From Eubacterium sp. (GTDB lineage Bacteria > Bacillota_A > Clostridia > Lachnospirales > Lachnospiraceae): DNA of 37,659 nucleotides. The DNA is taken from the NCBI GenBank assembly GCA_023663915.1, contig JAMPGN010000010.1:1-37659 (forward strand), given 5' to 3'. Below the pieces are notes generated by a model. That model did not search any database. It saw nothing but the letters and a program-made list of their open reading frames with translations, and had not been told where the DNA came from. A program made the translations under genes and the position numbers. Positions 7,914-16,447 of this stretch are shown piece by piece (the first letter of the stretch is position 1; every line of letters begins with the position of its first letter).

Positions 7914-8005
7914 GTTTAGCATCCCTTTCTTGTTCTAAAATCATTTTTCCATATATTCGGGTCCGGAAAATATGCGGTTATCAAATCAATGCATTCTCAA
8001 CACAC

Positions 8006-9172
8006 CTACCTCTTCATCTTCCCCCAAATCTCCCCCAATCTGTCAAGCGCCTCATTCAGCGTAGCGTCCTGCTTGGCGAAATGAAAACGGATATAACGAT
8101 TCTCCGGCTCCTTGAAGAAACTCGACCCCGGAACGGCTCCCACGCCTACCTTCTGTGCTAATTCCTCGCAGAAGACCAGATCGCTCTCGTATCCGAAACT
8201 GCTGATATCCACCAGCACATAATAGGCACCCTGCGGATTCGTGAAATCTAGCCCGATCTCTTTTAATCCGCCCGTAAAAAGATTTTTCATGTGCGTGTAA
8301 TGCTCCCGCAGTCCCACATAATAGGAATCCGGAAACTGCAATCCCACCACTGCCGCCTCCATCAAAGGCGCAGCTGCTCCTACCGTGAGAAAATCGTGGA
8401 CCTTTTTCACCCTGTCGGTGATCTTAGGGGATGCCATGACAAATCCGAGCCGCCAGCCTGTGATGGAATACGTTTTGGACAGCGAATTGCAGACGATCGT
8501 CCGTTCCCTCATTCCCGGCAGCGTTGCAATGCATGTGTGCACATTCGGCTGATAAACGATATGTTCATATACCTCATCAGTAATGACATATATGTCATAT
8601 TTTATGGCAAGCTCTGCGATGAATCGCAATTCATCCAAAGTAAACACTTTTCCACACGGATTGGAAGGATTGCACAGGATCAACGCTTTCACGCCCGGCT
8701 GTTTCACCGCATTTTCCAATTCGTCTCCGTCAAAATCAAATGACGGCGGTTTCAACGGGACATAAATCGGCTCTGCGCCCGACAGAATTGTGTCCGCCCC
8801 GTAATTTTCATAAAAAGGTGAAAATATGACAACCTTGTCACCCGGATTGCACACCGACATCATGGCTGCCATCATAGCCTCCGTGCTTCCGCAAGTAACC
8901 ACGATCTCCCGGTCGGGATCGACTTTCATTCCATAGAAATGCTCCTGCTTCTGCGCCAACGCTTCCCGGAAATTCTGTGCACCCCATGTCAAGGCATACT
9001 GATGCGGTCCGATGCCCGCCACTTCCGCGAGCCTGTCCGTAATCTCTTTCGGCGGCTCAAAATCCGGAAATCCCTGCGACAGATTGACCGCCCCGTATTT
9101 ATTTGACACGCGTGTCATTCTTCGTATAACGGAATCGGTAAAACCTGCTGTTCTTTCGCTTAAATTTTTCAT
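8006..9172 (-). CDS. PLP-dependent class I/II aminotransferase
   Basis: The protein has 388 residues and fold-type I aminotransferase features. An N-terminal GAVNLSQGFPDF is typical of the aspartate/aromatic aminotransferase and kynurenine aminotransferase-like branch. ILCNPSNPCGKV binds the cofactor phosphate region, VITDEVYEH holds the PLP-contacting Asp and Tyr, NSLSKTYSITGWRLGF contains the Schiff-base lysine, and the C-terminal RFHFAK arginine binds the substrate carboxylate. It should move an amino group from an amino acid to 2-oxoglutarate in the cytoplasm; the amino acid is not determinable from sequence. The start at 9172 follows AGGAGG at proper distance. It appears monocistronic: an acetyltransferase gene is divergent upstream and the zinc-finger gene lies downstream. 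Confidence 0.93.
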   Translation of the reverse strand: MKNLSERTAGFTDSVIRRMTRVSNKYGAVNLSQGFPDFEPPKEITDRLAEVAGIGPHQYALTWGAQNFREALAQKQEHFYGMKVDPDREIVVTCGSTEAMMAAMMSVCNPGDKVVIFSPFYENYGADTILSGAEPIYVPLKPPSFDFDGDELENAVKQPGVKALILCNPSNPCGKVFTLDELRFIAELAIKYDIYVITDEVYEHIVYQPNVHTCIATLPGMRERTIVCNSLSKTYSITGWRLGFVMASPKITDRVKKVHDFLTVGAAAPLMEAAVVGLQFPDSYYVGLREHYTHMKNLFTGGLKEIGLDFTNPQGAYYVLVDISSFGYESDLVFCEELAQKVGVGAVPGSSFFKEPENRYIRFHFAKQDATLNEALDRLGEIWGKMKR

Positions 9173-9270
9173 GAGTCCTCCTAGTTTCAACACTTCCAAC
9201 ATGATCTATTTCGCGATATGATCTATTGGGAAAAGTGAATCATTTTTCGTAATCTCTGTAAAATTTACTA

Positions 9271-9298
9271 TTGCATATATCTTAACACATATTAAAAT
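9271..9298 (+). promoter_or_regulatory. Predicted promoter of the GNAT acetyltransferase gene
   Basis: TTGCAT (9271-9276), 16-nt spacer, TAAAAT (9293-9298), 39 nt before the start codon at 9338. Confidence 0.45.
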
Positions 9299-9337
9299 AG
9301 ATTCAAACACCGAAAGGGAAACAAAAGGGAGATTCTC

Positions 9338-10105
9338 ATGATATACGAAATTACTCATCCTGCCCATGCCGCCGCACTTTTTGACGGCTGGGAGGAAACG
9401 ATCGTCTGGTCATGCCTGCAGGGTGTTATGGGCAGAATCTATGCAACGGATATAAACCATCCCGTCTCCGCAATGGCAACATTGGGAGATTTCGCCTTTT
9501 TTGCAGGAGAAGTAAACAGCGAACTGATCGCCTATAAGCCCGGCAGCTACACGCAGGATTTCATAATTATGATCGGACAAAACACGACATGGCTGAACGC
9601 GATCACCGCCTTTTACGGCGAGAAAGCCAGAGTCGTCTCACGCTACGCCTTCCAAAAAGAATCCGGCATTTTTGACCGGAGCAAATTGCAGAAGTTCGTC
9701 TCTGCCCTGCCGCCCGGCTATCGCATGGACCTGATCGACGAGCCGCTATACCGGCAATGCAGATCGCAGGCATGGAGCGCCGACCTGGTATCGCAATTTC
9801 GTGATTACGAAGAATACCGCCGCCTCGGTCTTGGCGCGGTGATATGCAAGGATGGCGTAATCGTATCAGGTGCCTCTTCTTATTCCAGATATCGGGAAGG
9901 AATCGAAATTGAGATCGACACACGCAAAGATTACCGCCGGAAAGGTTTGGCGACGATATGCGGCGCGAAACTGATTTTAGAATGTCTGAAAAGAAATCTG
10001 TATCCGAGCTGGGACGCGCAGAATCTCTGGTCTGTGTCGCTCGCCGAGAAATTAGGATACCACTACAGCCATACCTACACAGCCGTTGAGATTTGGGGTT
10101 ATTAA
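9338..10105 (+). CDS. GNAT-family N-acetyltransferase (GNAT_acetyltran type)
   Basis: The protein has 255 residues. It matches the two-part Firmicutes proteins in which an N-terminal half with little similarity to other acetyltransferases (about 1-130) is followed by a GNAT fold. The acetyl-CoA binding motif A is IEIEIDTRKDYRRKGLAT, shared with other GNATs as RRKGLA. The C-terminal NLWSVSLAEKLGY is motif B. The predicted reaction is transfer of an acetyl group from acetyl-CoA to an amine; the acceptor is unknown. A ribosome site (AAAGGGAG) precedes the start. Its stop lies 6 nt from the stop of the convergent small membrane protein gene, with no clear terminator between. Confidence 0.88.
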   Translation: MIYEITHPAHAAALFDGWEETIVWSCLQGVMGRIYATDINHPVSAMATLGDFAFFAGEVNSELIAYKPGSYTQDFIIMIGQNTTWLNAITAFYGEKARVVSRYAFQKESGIFDRSKLQKFVSALPPGYRMDLIDEPLYRQCRSQAWSADLVSQFRDYEEYRRLGLGAVICKDGVIVSGASSYSRYREGIEIEIDTRKDYRRKGLATICGAKLILECLKRNLYPSWDAQNLWSVSLAEKLGYHYSHTYTAVEIWGY

Positions 10106-10111
10106 TGTTTA

Positions 10112-10426
10112 CTATTTGCCAGAACCCCCTATCTCCTGCCCCTCTTTCCTGCTCCTGGCTATCATAATGACATTGACTGCAAAAAGCACAATATTACCAA
10201 TATTCACAAAGAAACTCGCCGTACTACCGCTTAAATTATTCTCGTCCACATACCAGCCCTCTATCCAGACGACAAGATTGGAAATGACGACGATTCCCAG
10301 AATATTAAGAAAATACATTACACGAAAAACTGGTCTCTTTTTCCTCAGCGCAGCCCCTATCGCAACCAAATTGCCAATGGACAAAGCCAGACAGATATAT
10401 TCCACTAATTCCAGATACCTAAGCAT
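10112..10426 (-). CDS. Small multi-pass membrane protein, function unknown
   Basis: The protein has 104 residues and three predicted TM helices (about 5-25, 35-58 and 72-92). A basic RKKRP loop lies between the first two, and the C-terminal tail is RSRKEGQEIGGSGK. I recognise no family. ATG 10426 is preferred over the in-frame GTG at 10435 because GGAGG lies 8 nt before the ATG. It overlaps the end of the upstream CPBP protease gene by 8 nt, so the two are probably translated together and may act together in the membrane. Confidence 0.75.
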   Translation of the reverse strand: MLRYLELVEYICLALSIGNLVAIGAALRKKRPVFRVMYFLNILGIVVISNLVVWIEGWYVDENNLSGSTASFFVNIGNIVLFAVNVIMIARSRKEGQEIGGSGK

Positions 10427-11378
10427 TCTGCCCACCTCCCTGTATCTTCCTAATCAAAACAACAATTCCCGCCACAAGCACGACCGTCACCGCAAGACCG
10501 CCCTCCGGTCCGAATGCGCCGCCGTTTATAAAATCACGGTTGTCCGCAAGCGTGCTCTGAAACACCGAGCATTCCGTGACCATGCCGCTTACCCGCAATC
10601 CCCAGAAATTGCCCTGCACCAGATTCCAGACACTATGGAATGCCGCAACGCCCCAGATACTCCCTTTTTCAATAAAATACAGGGACGCAAACACGCCGTA
10701 AAGTGAAAGATTCATGATCGCCAGAACGCTGATTCCATCATTTAATAAATGAAGCGCAGCGAAAATCAGTGAATTGGACAGAATTGCTATCCACATCGGA
10801 TAACGCCTGCCGATCGATACCATGAGGTATCCACGGCACAACACTTCCTCACTCATTCCCTGAAGCATATAACCTATGATAAAAAGCACAAACATCCCAA
10901 TACCGAAAGTCTCCGAGATTCCATTGATCTTCAACGCTCCCGTCAGTACGCAGATCAAAACCGCCGCCGAAAAAAGAAGGAAACCCATGCCAGCCCCGAC
11001 CAGATAATCCTTACCGGCTTGCTGTTTCGTAAAGCCAATCTGCGCCGGTCTTCTTTTCTGGATAAACCGGCAGAAAGCAATCGTAACCGCTGTCATGCCG
11101 ATTGTGGAAACCAGCGATACGACCATGTATAGATCGGGACCTGCAATCACTGCCGCTGCTGCCGCCGCACCTTCTAAATCCCTCGCTTCCGCTGCCGACC
11201 GGTACGCCGCATTCTGCGAAAGAAGCAGCAATTCCAACGGCAAAGTACACAAGGCCTGTGCGATTCCCGCCACGAAAAGTACCGCCACAAAAACCAGAAT
11301 CTCCAGAAACCAGTTCATGCCCTTCTGCCTTTCCTGCGCCTTTATGACCACTTCCGGCTTCTCGATCCGTAAATTCAT
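10419..11378 (-). CDS. CPBP-family intramembrane glutamic protease
   Basis: The protein has 319 residues and about eight TM helices. The three motifs of CPBP (CAAX protease and bacteriocin-processing) proteins are present: SEEVLCRGYL with the catalytic Glu pair and Arg, FAALHLLN with a His, and FHSVWNLVQG with His and Asn. In bacteria such proteins process peptides or give immunity to bacteriocins; the substrate here is unknown. ATG 11378 is preferred because GGAGG lies 7 nt upstream; the in-frame ATG at 11384 is only 1 nt from GGAGG. An Ala-rich loop follows TM2 (about residue 70). The gene is coupled to the small membrane protein gene downstream. Two direct copies of ATCTTATACT lie upstream near 11403-11422 and may be part of its promoter. 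Confidence 0.92.
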   Translation of the reverse strand: MNLRIEKPEVVIKAQERQKGMNWFLEILVFVAVLFVAGIAQALCTLPLELLLLSQNAAYRSAAEARDLEGAAAAAAVIAGPDLYMVVSLVSTIGMTAVTIAFCRFIQKRRPAQIGFTKQQAGKDYLVGAGMGFLLFSAAVLICVLTGALKINGISETFGIGMFVLFIIGYMLQGMSEEVLCRGYLMVSIGRRYPMWIAILSNSLIFAALHLLNDGISVLAIMNLSLYGVFASLYFIEKGSIWGVAAFHSVWNLVQGNFWGLRVSGMVTECSVFQSTLADNRDFINGGAFGPEGGLAVTVVLVAGIVVLIRKIQGGGQNA

Positions 11379-11585
11379 AGCCATTCCTCCTGCATTTTTT
11401 CATATCTTATACTATCTTATACTATCCCATACGCCTTTGCAACTTTAACGTTTGAACGCCCTCTGCCCTATGTTTAATTCGCCAGCAATATTTCGCCTTA
11501 TTTTTAAGGCATTGCCTGTCCTGTTTTCCTACACAACGTCATATTGTCAGATTGAATTACAAACTACATATTAAGCACTTTCGGT

Positions 11586-11622
11586 CTTACGTTTATTTGT
11601 TGTGCAATAATACCAATAACAA
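11586..11622 (+). promoter_or_regulatory. Promoter with operator-like repeat, first XRE gene
   Basis: A 26-nt block at 11597-11622 begins TTGTTGTG, contains the -10 TAATAC (11608-11613), and ends AACAA, so TTGTT and AACAA form an inverted repeat around the -10. The same block precedes the paralogous gene (12121-12146) with 20 of 26 bases identical, though the intervening coding sequences have diverged more. The -35 region (11586-11591, CTTACG) is weak. Confidence 0.55.
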
Positions 11623-11651
11623 CGAGTTTTGTAATACTATGAGGTACTGAC

Positions 11652-12005
11652 ATGAAAGAACTGCGGGAAAAACTACGAGACTTGCGGGAAGACCACGATT
11701 TAAAGCAGAAAACCATTGCCGACCATCTGGGCATCTCCCAGCAGACCTACTCCAATTATGAAAACGGCTATCGTGAGATACCGACATGGGTGGTGACATC
11801 CCTGGCAAAATATTATAAGGTCAGCACGGACTATCTTCTCGGCGCGGAGTCCGGCTATCTTGGCAACACAAACCTTAAGAAGCCCTATCTGGAAAATATC
11901 ACGATGCATGATGTCATGTACGATATCCAGAAACTAAAGCGAAGCGAACGCAAAGACCTCCTCAAATACATCCGCTACCTGAAAAGTATCGATGAAACAA
12001 AATAA
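11652..12005 (+). CDS. XRE-family transcriptional regulator, paralogue 1
   Basis: The protein has 117 residues. The N-terminal two thirds are a Cro/CI HTH (LRDLREDHDLKQKTIADHLGISQQTYSNYENG in two overlapping helices). The STDYLLG motif ends the domain. A C-terminal helical tail (MYDIQKLKRSERKDLLKYIRYL) may drive dimerisation. It is about 70% identical by eye to the protein encoded at 12173, pointing to a tandem duplication. GAGGT lies 9 nt before the start. The inverted TTGTT/AACAA repeat over its promoter suggests autoregulation. It is followed by its own terminator, so the two paralogues are separate units. Targets are unknown. Confidence 0.9.
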   Translation: MKELREKLRDLREDHDLKQKTIADHLGISQQTYSNYENGYREIPTWVVTSLAKYYKVSTDYLLGAESGYLGNTNLKKPYLENITMHDVMYDIQKLKRSERKDLLKYIRYLKSIDETK

Positions 12006-12015
12006 TTTTTATATT

Positions 12016-12047
12016 CTGCCGTTACAAGTATGACGGCAGGATTTTTT
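12016..12047 (+). terminator. Intrinsic terminator after XRE paralogue 1
   Basis: CTGCCGT (12016-12022) and ACGGCAG (12033-12039) form a 7-bp stem with a 10-nt loop, followed by G, A and TTTTTT (12042-12047). Confidence 0.8.
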
Positions 12048-12109
12048 ATGCCAGACACAATGATATATTGTTCTGCTTTTATTTTTACTCCCTTTTACAT
12101 ATTTGAGAT

Positions 12110-12146
12110 TTTACAATTTATTGTTGTGTGATAATATCCTCAACAA
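12110..12146 (+). promoter_or_regulatory. Promoter with operator-like repeat, second XRE gene
   Basis: A -35 box TTTACA (12110-12115), 16-nt spacer and extended -10 (TG-A-TAATAT, 12132-12137) form a good promoter. The block 12121-12146 repeats the TTGTTGTG ... ATAATA ... AACAA layout seen before the first XRE gene. Placement of the inverted arms on either side of the -10 fits repression by a bound regulator. Confidence 0.65.
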
Positions 12147-12172
12147 TATAAAGCGTATACGAGGTGCAGATT

Positions 12173-12523
12173 ATGAAAGAATTGCGCGAGTTGATACGAG
12201 ATCTGCGGGAAGACCACGACCTGAAACAAAAGGCAGTCGCAAAATATCTGGGTGTCTCGCAGCAGACCTATTCCAACTATGAAAACGGTCGGCGCGACAT
12301 TCCTACATGGGTTGTGGCTGCCTTGGCGAAATACTATAAGATCAGCACGGATTACCTCTTAGGTGCGGATACCGGTTATCTTGGCAGTACAAATCTCAAA
12401 AGCATGTATCTGGACAACATTACCCTTCACGATGTAATGTACGATATCCAGAGACTCAAGCCGCGCGAACGGCGGGATCTCCTCCGGTACATCCAATATC
12501 TGAAACATATCAGTAAGTCATAA
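12173..12523 (+). CDS. XRE-family transcriptional regulator, paralogue 2
   Basis: The protein has 116 residues, with the same domain order as the protein at 11652: an N-terminal Cro/CI HTH (HLK-type helix replaced by KQKAVAKYLGVSQQTYSNYE), STDYLLGADTGYLG, and a helical tail MYDIQRLKPRERRDLLRYIQYL. ATG 12173 is preferred because GAGGTG lies 8 nt upstream and this start matches the paralogue; the in-frame ATG at 12164 sits within the ribosome site region. Substitutions between the two copies are mostly conservative and cluster outside the recognition helix (QQTYSNYENG is identical), so both probably bind the same DNA. Confidence 0.9.
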   Translation: MKELRELIRDLREDHDLKQKAVAKYLGVSQQTYSNYENGRRDIPTWVVAALAKYYKISTDYLLGADTGYLGSTNLKSMYLDNITLHDVMYDIQRLKPRERRDLLRYIQYLKHISKS

Positions 12524-12650
12524 TTTTTTAAAAAAACTTCTGGCTTACATTCTCTTTTTGTCAGTCAAGTTCCTATTTTTATCGTTCAATTCCCGCCATC
12601 TTTTCCAAAGAAGAGCATAGCCCATTTGCAAGATTATAAGTGATTCCTAA

Positions 12651-12690
12651 GAGATGCCCTGCATCTCGGAAAACTCGTCTCGAACTCGAA
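12651..12690 (+). repeat. Degenerate hairpin repeat
   Basis: GAGATGC CCT GCATCTC is a perfect 7-bp hairpin (12651-12667), followed at 12681-12690 by CGAACTCGAA, a 10-mer also found in the 64-nt repeats at 19138 and 23287 at a comparable distance after their first hairpin. It may be a decayed member of that family. No U-tract follows on either strand, so it is not an obvious terminator. Confidence 0.4.
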
Positions 12691-12702
12691 ACTTCCCAGA
12701 AA

Positions 12703-13104
12703 TCACTTCATCCTCGTCTCCAGCATCTCAATCAGCGACAAATCCGCCGGCAGCCATTGCACATCATACAGTTCACCCTTCGTAAGCCATCTGGCGGCTT
12801 CTGCTTCTTTGAGCGCTAATTTGCCCGTATGCACTCTGGCAAGAAAACAGTCCATCGAGAGATGAAACGCCGGATAATCATATTCGATCGTATGTATCCG
12901 TTCGCCCACTTCAATATCGGTATCCAGTTCTTCCCTGATTTCTCTGACAAGCGCATCTTCCGGCGATTCTCCTGCCTCGATCTTGCCGCCCGGAAACTCC
13001 CATTGTCCCTTAAACTCTCCGTATCCTTTGGCAGTTGCGAAAATTTTAGAAGGAGCTTCCATGTCATCACAGATGATTGCCGCCGCTACCCGTATTGTCT
13101 TCAT
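12703..13104 (-). CDS. MutT/NudG-like Nudix hydrolase
   Basis: The protein has 133 residues. The Nudix box starts at GGKIEAGESPEDALVREI and continues with REELDTDI, which keeps the REUXEE core metal ligands; the usual Gly after EEX is Asp here. An upstream KGYGEFKGQWEFPGG is typical of 8-oxo-dGTP diphosphatase and NudG (pyrimidine) branches. It should hydrolyse a damaged or modified nucleoside triphosphate to the monophosphate. Start 13104 has GGAGG 7 nt upstream. It is the last gene of the restriction-modification operon, 37 nt after vsr. NudG of E. coli acts on 5-methyl- and 5-hydroxy-dCTP, so a role in keeping methylated cytosine nucleotides out of DNA is conceivable here, but this is inference. 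Confidence 0.88.
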   Translation of the reverse strand: MKTIRVAAAIICDDMEAPSKIFATAKGYGEFKGQWEFPGGKIEAGESPEDALVREIREELDTDIEVGERIHTIEYDYPAFHLSMDCFLARVHTGKLALKEAEAARWLTKGELYDVQWLPADLSLIEMLETRMK

Positions 13105-13141
13105 ATTGATCCTCCATATATTGCATACCCTGTCATGCCGC

Positions 13142-13579
13142 TCATTTTTGTTCCAAAACAATATCAAAGACCGCCTCTTCAACCACTTTTACACACTCAT
13201 CGATATGCTTTATAATATCATCGCCCCAGAACCGTATCACGGTCCACCCTTCAAACAACAGTCGTTTATTAACCTCGTCGTCCCGTTCCCTGTTCCGGGA
13301 TATCTTATTGATCCAGTATTCGCTGTTATTGCCTTTTTCCAGACGGGGCTTTAATACTTCCCAGTCCTTCCCATGGAAAAACTCCCCGTCGCAGAAAACC
13401 GCTATTTTATATTTTGTCAAAGCAATGTCCGGACTTCCCGGGAGCTTCTTGTAATTCTTCCGGTACCGGTATCCTTTGTTCCACAAAGCCTTCCTCAGCA
13501 TCACTTCGATTCTGGTATCCTTACCATGGATATTTTTCATGTTTTTATGACGCTGTTCTTTCGTTAAGACATCTGCCAT
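13142..13579 (-). CDS. vsr: Very short patch repair endonuclease (Vsr)
   Basis: The protein has 145 residues. The Vsr fold is shown by the start LTKEQRHKNMKNIHGKDTR, the GSPDIAL motif with catalytic Asp51, and AVFCDGEFFHGKDW with His69. Vsr nicks next to the T of T:G mismatches produced when 5-methylcytosine deaminates, so the mutation cost of cytosine methylation is reduced. Its place 4 nt after the LlaJI-like nuclease gene and in the same operon as two cytosine methyltransferases fits exactly. ATG 13579 is preferred because it follows the upstream stop and has GGGGTGAG before it; the in-frame ATG at 13606 would overlap the upstream gene. Confidence 0.92.
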   Translation of the reverse strand: MADVLTKEQRHKNMKNIHGKDTRIEVMLRKALWNKGYRYRKNYKKLPGSPDIALTKYKIAVFCDGEFFHGKDWEVLKPRLEKGNNSEYWINKISRNRERDDEVNKRLLFEGWTVIRFWGDDIIKHIDECVKVVEEAVFDIVLEQK

Positions 13580-13583
13580 CTGC

Positions 13584-14816
13584 TCACCCCATCCATGGCT
13601 CTTCAATCAGCTCTGCCAGTTTTTTTATTTCCCCCATATCCCGTTTTATGCGGATACCCATCAAGGATTTGACATCAATCAAAATTCCCTGGATTTTGTG
13701 GTATGGCTCGGAATTATCTTTCCAGTCACCCAGGGCTTCCCCGATTCTGCGCATTTCCCTGTTTTGTGCATATCCACTTTCCAAAGCATCATAAGGCATC
13801 AGAAATGCGTTAAACACTTTCATGCCTTCCCCATATTTTTCCTTGAATTTCTCTTCTCCTGCAACATATTCCCCATAAGTGATCTGCTTATTGATCGATT
13901 CCGAGCCGGGCAGATCCCCTATTTTGTTCGTAATTCCATATTTATAATATTTCGCGTCAAGGATATACACATTGTTATCATATTCCATAATCGTATCCGG
14001 TTTCAATGGGGTATTATCTCTCATCTCACCTTTTATGTTCCATGCCGTTTTCGGAAAATAAATCGCTTTGTTCCCTATGCCAAACACCCGGTCAATCATC
14101 TTTTCCCATACATACTCAAACCGATAAGTTCCATACCTGTAATTCTTATCCGCATTTTTGTCACCCTGGTAATCGATCACTGCCAGCATATTCCTGAAAA
14201 GACTCCGGTTACGGTCATTGAACGTATGTGCCAGCTTTTCCCTCAATACCGTCCTAAACAGTTTTGCATTCTTTTCAATCCGCGGTTTTCTCGGCATTAA
14301 ACCGGTAAACAGCCATCCGATCCGGTCAAAACTTTCATAAACACAATACTCATGAATCAATGTAATCAGCCCGCTGTCTTTGACTACACTGTTTTTGGCT
14401 GCAAACTCAAGATAAAACACGTCCTGCCCTTGAATATATGGGCGCTGTGTCTTGATTGTCCTGTTCCAGTTTATCTTGCCCTTTCTGTCTGTTCTATAGA
14501 AAAACTCCCGTTCCTCATAATAGCCTCTTGCCAGAAAATCCTGTACGATATATAGGTACGCCTGCATGGGAAACTCCACATCATCAAACCGGCTTCCTGA
14601 TCTTATTACCTCAGAATCTTTTCGTTCGGTATTGGCTGCCAGTGTTGCAAACAACAGCAGGATATCTTTTCTTAAATCCTTATTTTGCTCTGAAATATGA
14701 AAACCTAACGGAAAATGAATGCCAAGATCGCCATCATCACACCGCAGTCCGACAAACGTATCCCTTTCCGTGTTAGAATTTATTTTACATCTGCTTCTGA
14801 TCTCTGTCTCCTGCAA
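13584..14816 (-). CDS. LlaJI-family restriction endonuclease subunit (R2, McrC-like)
   Basis: The protein has 410 residues and resembles the second restriction subunit of LlaJI systems. The C-terminal half carries a PD-(D/E)XK nuclease core: KPD (P273-D274) in TPLKPDTIMEYD and ILDAKYYKYG with D287 and K289. The N-terminal part has DDGDLGIHFPLGFH near residue 28, as in McrC-type partners that dock on the AAA+ ring. It should cleave DNA when driven by the McrB-like motor encoded just upstream (11-nt gap). No residue of the nuclease core seems lost. It is followed 4 nt later by vsr. An alternative label would be McrC-like protein; the methyltransferase pair upstream makes LlaJI-type more fitting. 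Confidence 0.85.
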   Translation of the reverse strand: MQETEIRSRCKINSNTERDTFVGLRCDDGDLGIHFPLGFHISEQNKDLRKDILLLFATLAANTERKDSEVIRSGSRFDDVEFPMQAYLYIVQDFLARGYYEEREFFYRTDRKGKINWNRTIKTQRPYIQGQDVFYLEFAAKNSVVKDSGLITLIHEYCVYESFDRIGWLFTGLMPRKPRIEKNAKLFRTVLREKLAHTFNDRNRSLFRNMLAVIDYQGDKNADKNYRYGTYRFEYVWEKMIDRVFGIGNKAIYFPKTAWNIKGEMRDNTPLKPDTIMEYDNNVYILDAKYYKYGITNKIGDLPGSESINKQITYGEYVAGEEKFKEKYGEGMKVFNAFLMPYDALESGYAQNREMRRIGEALGDWKDNSEPYHKIQGILIDVKSLMGIRIKRDMGEIKKLAELIEEPWMG

Positions 14817-14827
14817 AAAACCACCGC

Positions 14828-16447
14828 CTAACCCATGTCATTCGTATTGTTTTTCCCCATTTTGGCAAGCATTTCTTCGTATACATCCGGATTTAACACT
14901 GCGGACAATTTGTCCTTTTCCGCTGCTTCATATGCTGCCACCACTTCTTCCAATGATTTACAGTCCTCACGAAAAATAACAGTCCTATCCAACCTGAATG
15001 CGTCATCCCATAAATACTTAAGCGCTTTCTGGGGAAACCGATCCGCCTCCAGTTCCCTCTTTCTGGCAAAATATACTCCAAGCCGTTTATCTTCCGAACT
15101 TGCCACATCGAGATTCATGTGCATGATCCGATCGTTGACCACTGTCGCAAAAGTCCCCCAGTTTATTTCCGTTCCTGCAATGATATCATTGGAATGCTCC
15201 GATTTATCAAACCGGTTCTCAATGGGTTTCATGACCCATCTGCGCTGAAATGCCGTATCTAAGGTAAAAATATTCTGATCCGCTGTATTCATGGTTGCCA
15301 GGATATACATGTTCGACGGGATTCTGATCCGATGATCCTCATCTCCATACACTTCTTTTGCTATATCATAATTGGAAATCCCATATTCGCTCTCACCGGC
15401 TTCTTCTGCCGGATACTCCTCTTCCTCTTTTCTGTCGAGAAGCTGGAATATTTCCCCGAATATGGCAGGCGCATTCCCACGGTTTAATTCTTCTATGACA
15501 AGATAATAATAATGTCCCGGATCTTCCTCCGCCTTCCGGAGCATTCTTGTAAACGGTCCCGGTGTAAAAACATATTCCAGCTTATCATTTCCCTTGGCAT
15601 CTTTACCGACCCTTGGCAGAATCTGCCCCACAAAATCCGAATACATATAATCCGGATGGAATACAACCCTCTCCATATACCTGTCGTCCGAGCAGTAATG
15701 CGTCCTTATCTCGTGGCTTTTCCCTGCCCCCGGAACGCCGTATAATATGATGTTTTCAGCACCCGTCTTACGCACTGCCCCCGATGGTTCTTCCTGGTTC
15801 TGCCCTTCTTCCATCACGGAATCCCGAATAATAATATTCTCGCCGACATCCACTTTGGTATTCGTCGGCAATTTATAAAATTGGTTATTTAACAATAAAA
15901 GCCGGGGTTCTCCGCTCGTTTCGTCCGCCTCCTTGACGCCGAAACAATCATAGAATAATTTTTCCTTATGCTTCAGCAGAACAAGATAGTCATCCTCATG
16001 CAATAGTTTCCTGAATGCAATAAACTGCGGGTCATCCATGCTTATAAGCGACATCTGCACCTGGTCAGCCTGCCTTTTTCTCCTGCTCCTGACTATGCTT
16101 GTATGCACACGTCGCCTTCCGTCCGTGAATACGATGCCATTTGTCCTCCCGCCGGACAGATGCTCCACATTATCCTGATAAATATAGAGCGGAACCTGTG
16201 CAATAAAATACTTCTTTAACCCTTCATCCCTGTCATCGTAACCGCGCTGGAAATATCCGTCCGCCATGATATACGGAAACATGTCCATCTGCTCCCCGGA
16301 TATGGCAATGTGCGTCTGATTGGAAGTCCTGTCCCTATCCAGCGTATTAGACGCCCCGAGCTGTTTTACGATAATTCCGTCATACTCATTGGGCATGCTT
16401 CCGGTTACGACACTCCTCACAATTTCTAATGCATCTGTAAAATTCAT
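14828..16447 (-). CDS. McrB-like AAA+ GTPase, LlaJI R1-type restriction subunit
   Basis: The protein has 539 residues. The N-terminal 200 or so form a site-recognition domain (NQTHIAISG at 43-51; ADQVQMSL at 127-134). A McrB-type AAA+ motor follows: Walker A GVPGAGKS (237-244), Walker B YLVIEELNRGN (315-325), the McrB signature MNTADQN (385-391) and arginine finger region FQRRW. In LlaJI systems this subunit binds the asymmetric target and translocates DNA using GTP. Its start overlaps the stop of the upstream methyltransferase gene (ATGA), and the nuclease gene follows after 11 nt. The N-terminal domain resembles that of the divergently encoded HNH nuclease at 19226. Confidence 0.9.
   Translation of the reverse strand: MNFTDALEIVRSVVTGSMPNEYDGIIVKQLGASNTLDRDRTSNQTHIAISGEQMDMFPYIMADGYFQRGYDDRDEGLKKYFIAQVPLYIYQDNVEHLSGGRTNGIVFTDGRRRVHTSIVRSRRKRQADQVQMSLISMDDPQFIAFRKLLHEDDYLVLLKHKEKLFYDCFGVKEADETSGEPRLLLLNNQFYKLPTNTKVDVGENIIIRDSVMEEGQNQEEPSGAVRKTGAENIILYGVPGAGKSHEIRTHYCSDDRYMERVVFHPDYMYSDFVGQILPRVGKDAKGNDKLEYVFTPGPFTRMLRKAEEDPGHYYYLVIEELNRGNAPAIFGEIFQLLDRKEEEEYPAEEAGESEYGISNYDIAKEVYGDEDHRIRIPSNMYILATMNTADQNIFTLDTAFQRRWVMKPIENRFDKSEHSNDIIAGTEINWGTFATVVNDRIMHMNLDVASSEDKRLGVYFARKRELEADRFPQKALKYLWDDAFRLDRTVIFREDCKSLEEVVAAYEAAEKDKLSAVLNPDVYEEMLAKMGKNNTNDMG

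Noticed and set aside
11597..12146. Prophage immunity region made of the two XRE genes
   Set aside because: No integrase, excisionase or phage structural gene is found nearby.
12651..12667. Terminator for the second XRE gene or the Nudix gene
   Set aside because: The hairpin is perfect but lacks a T-run on both strands.
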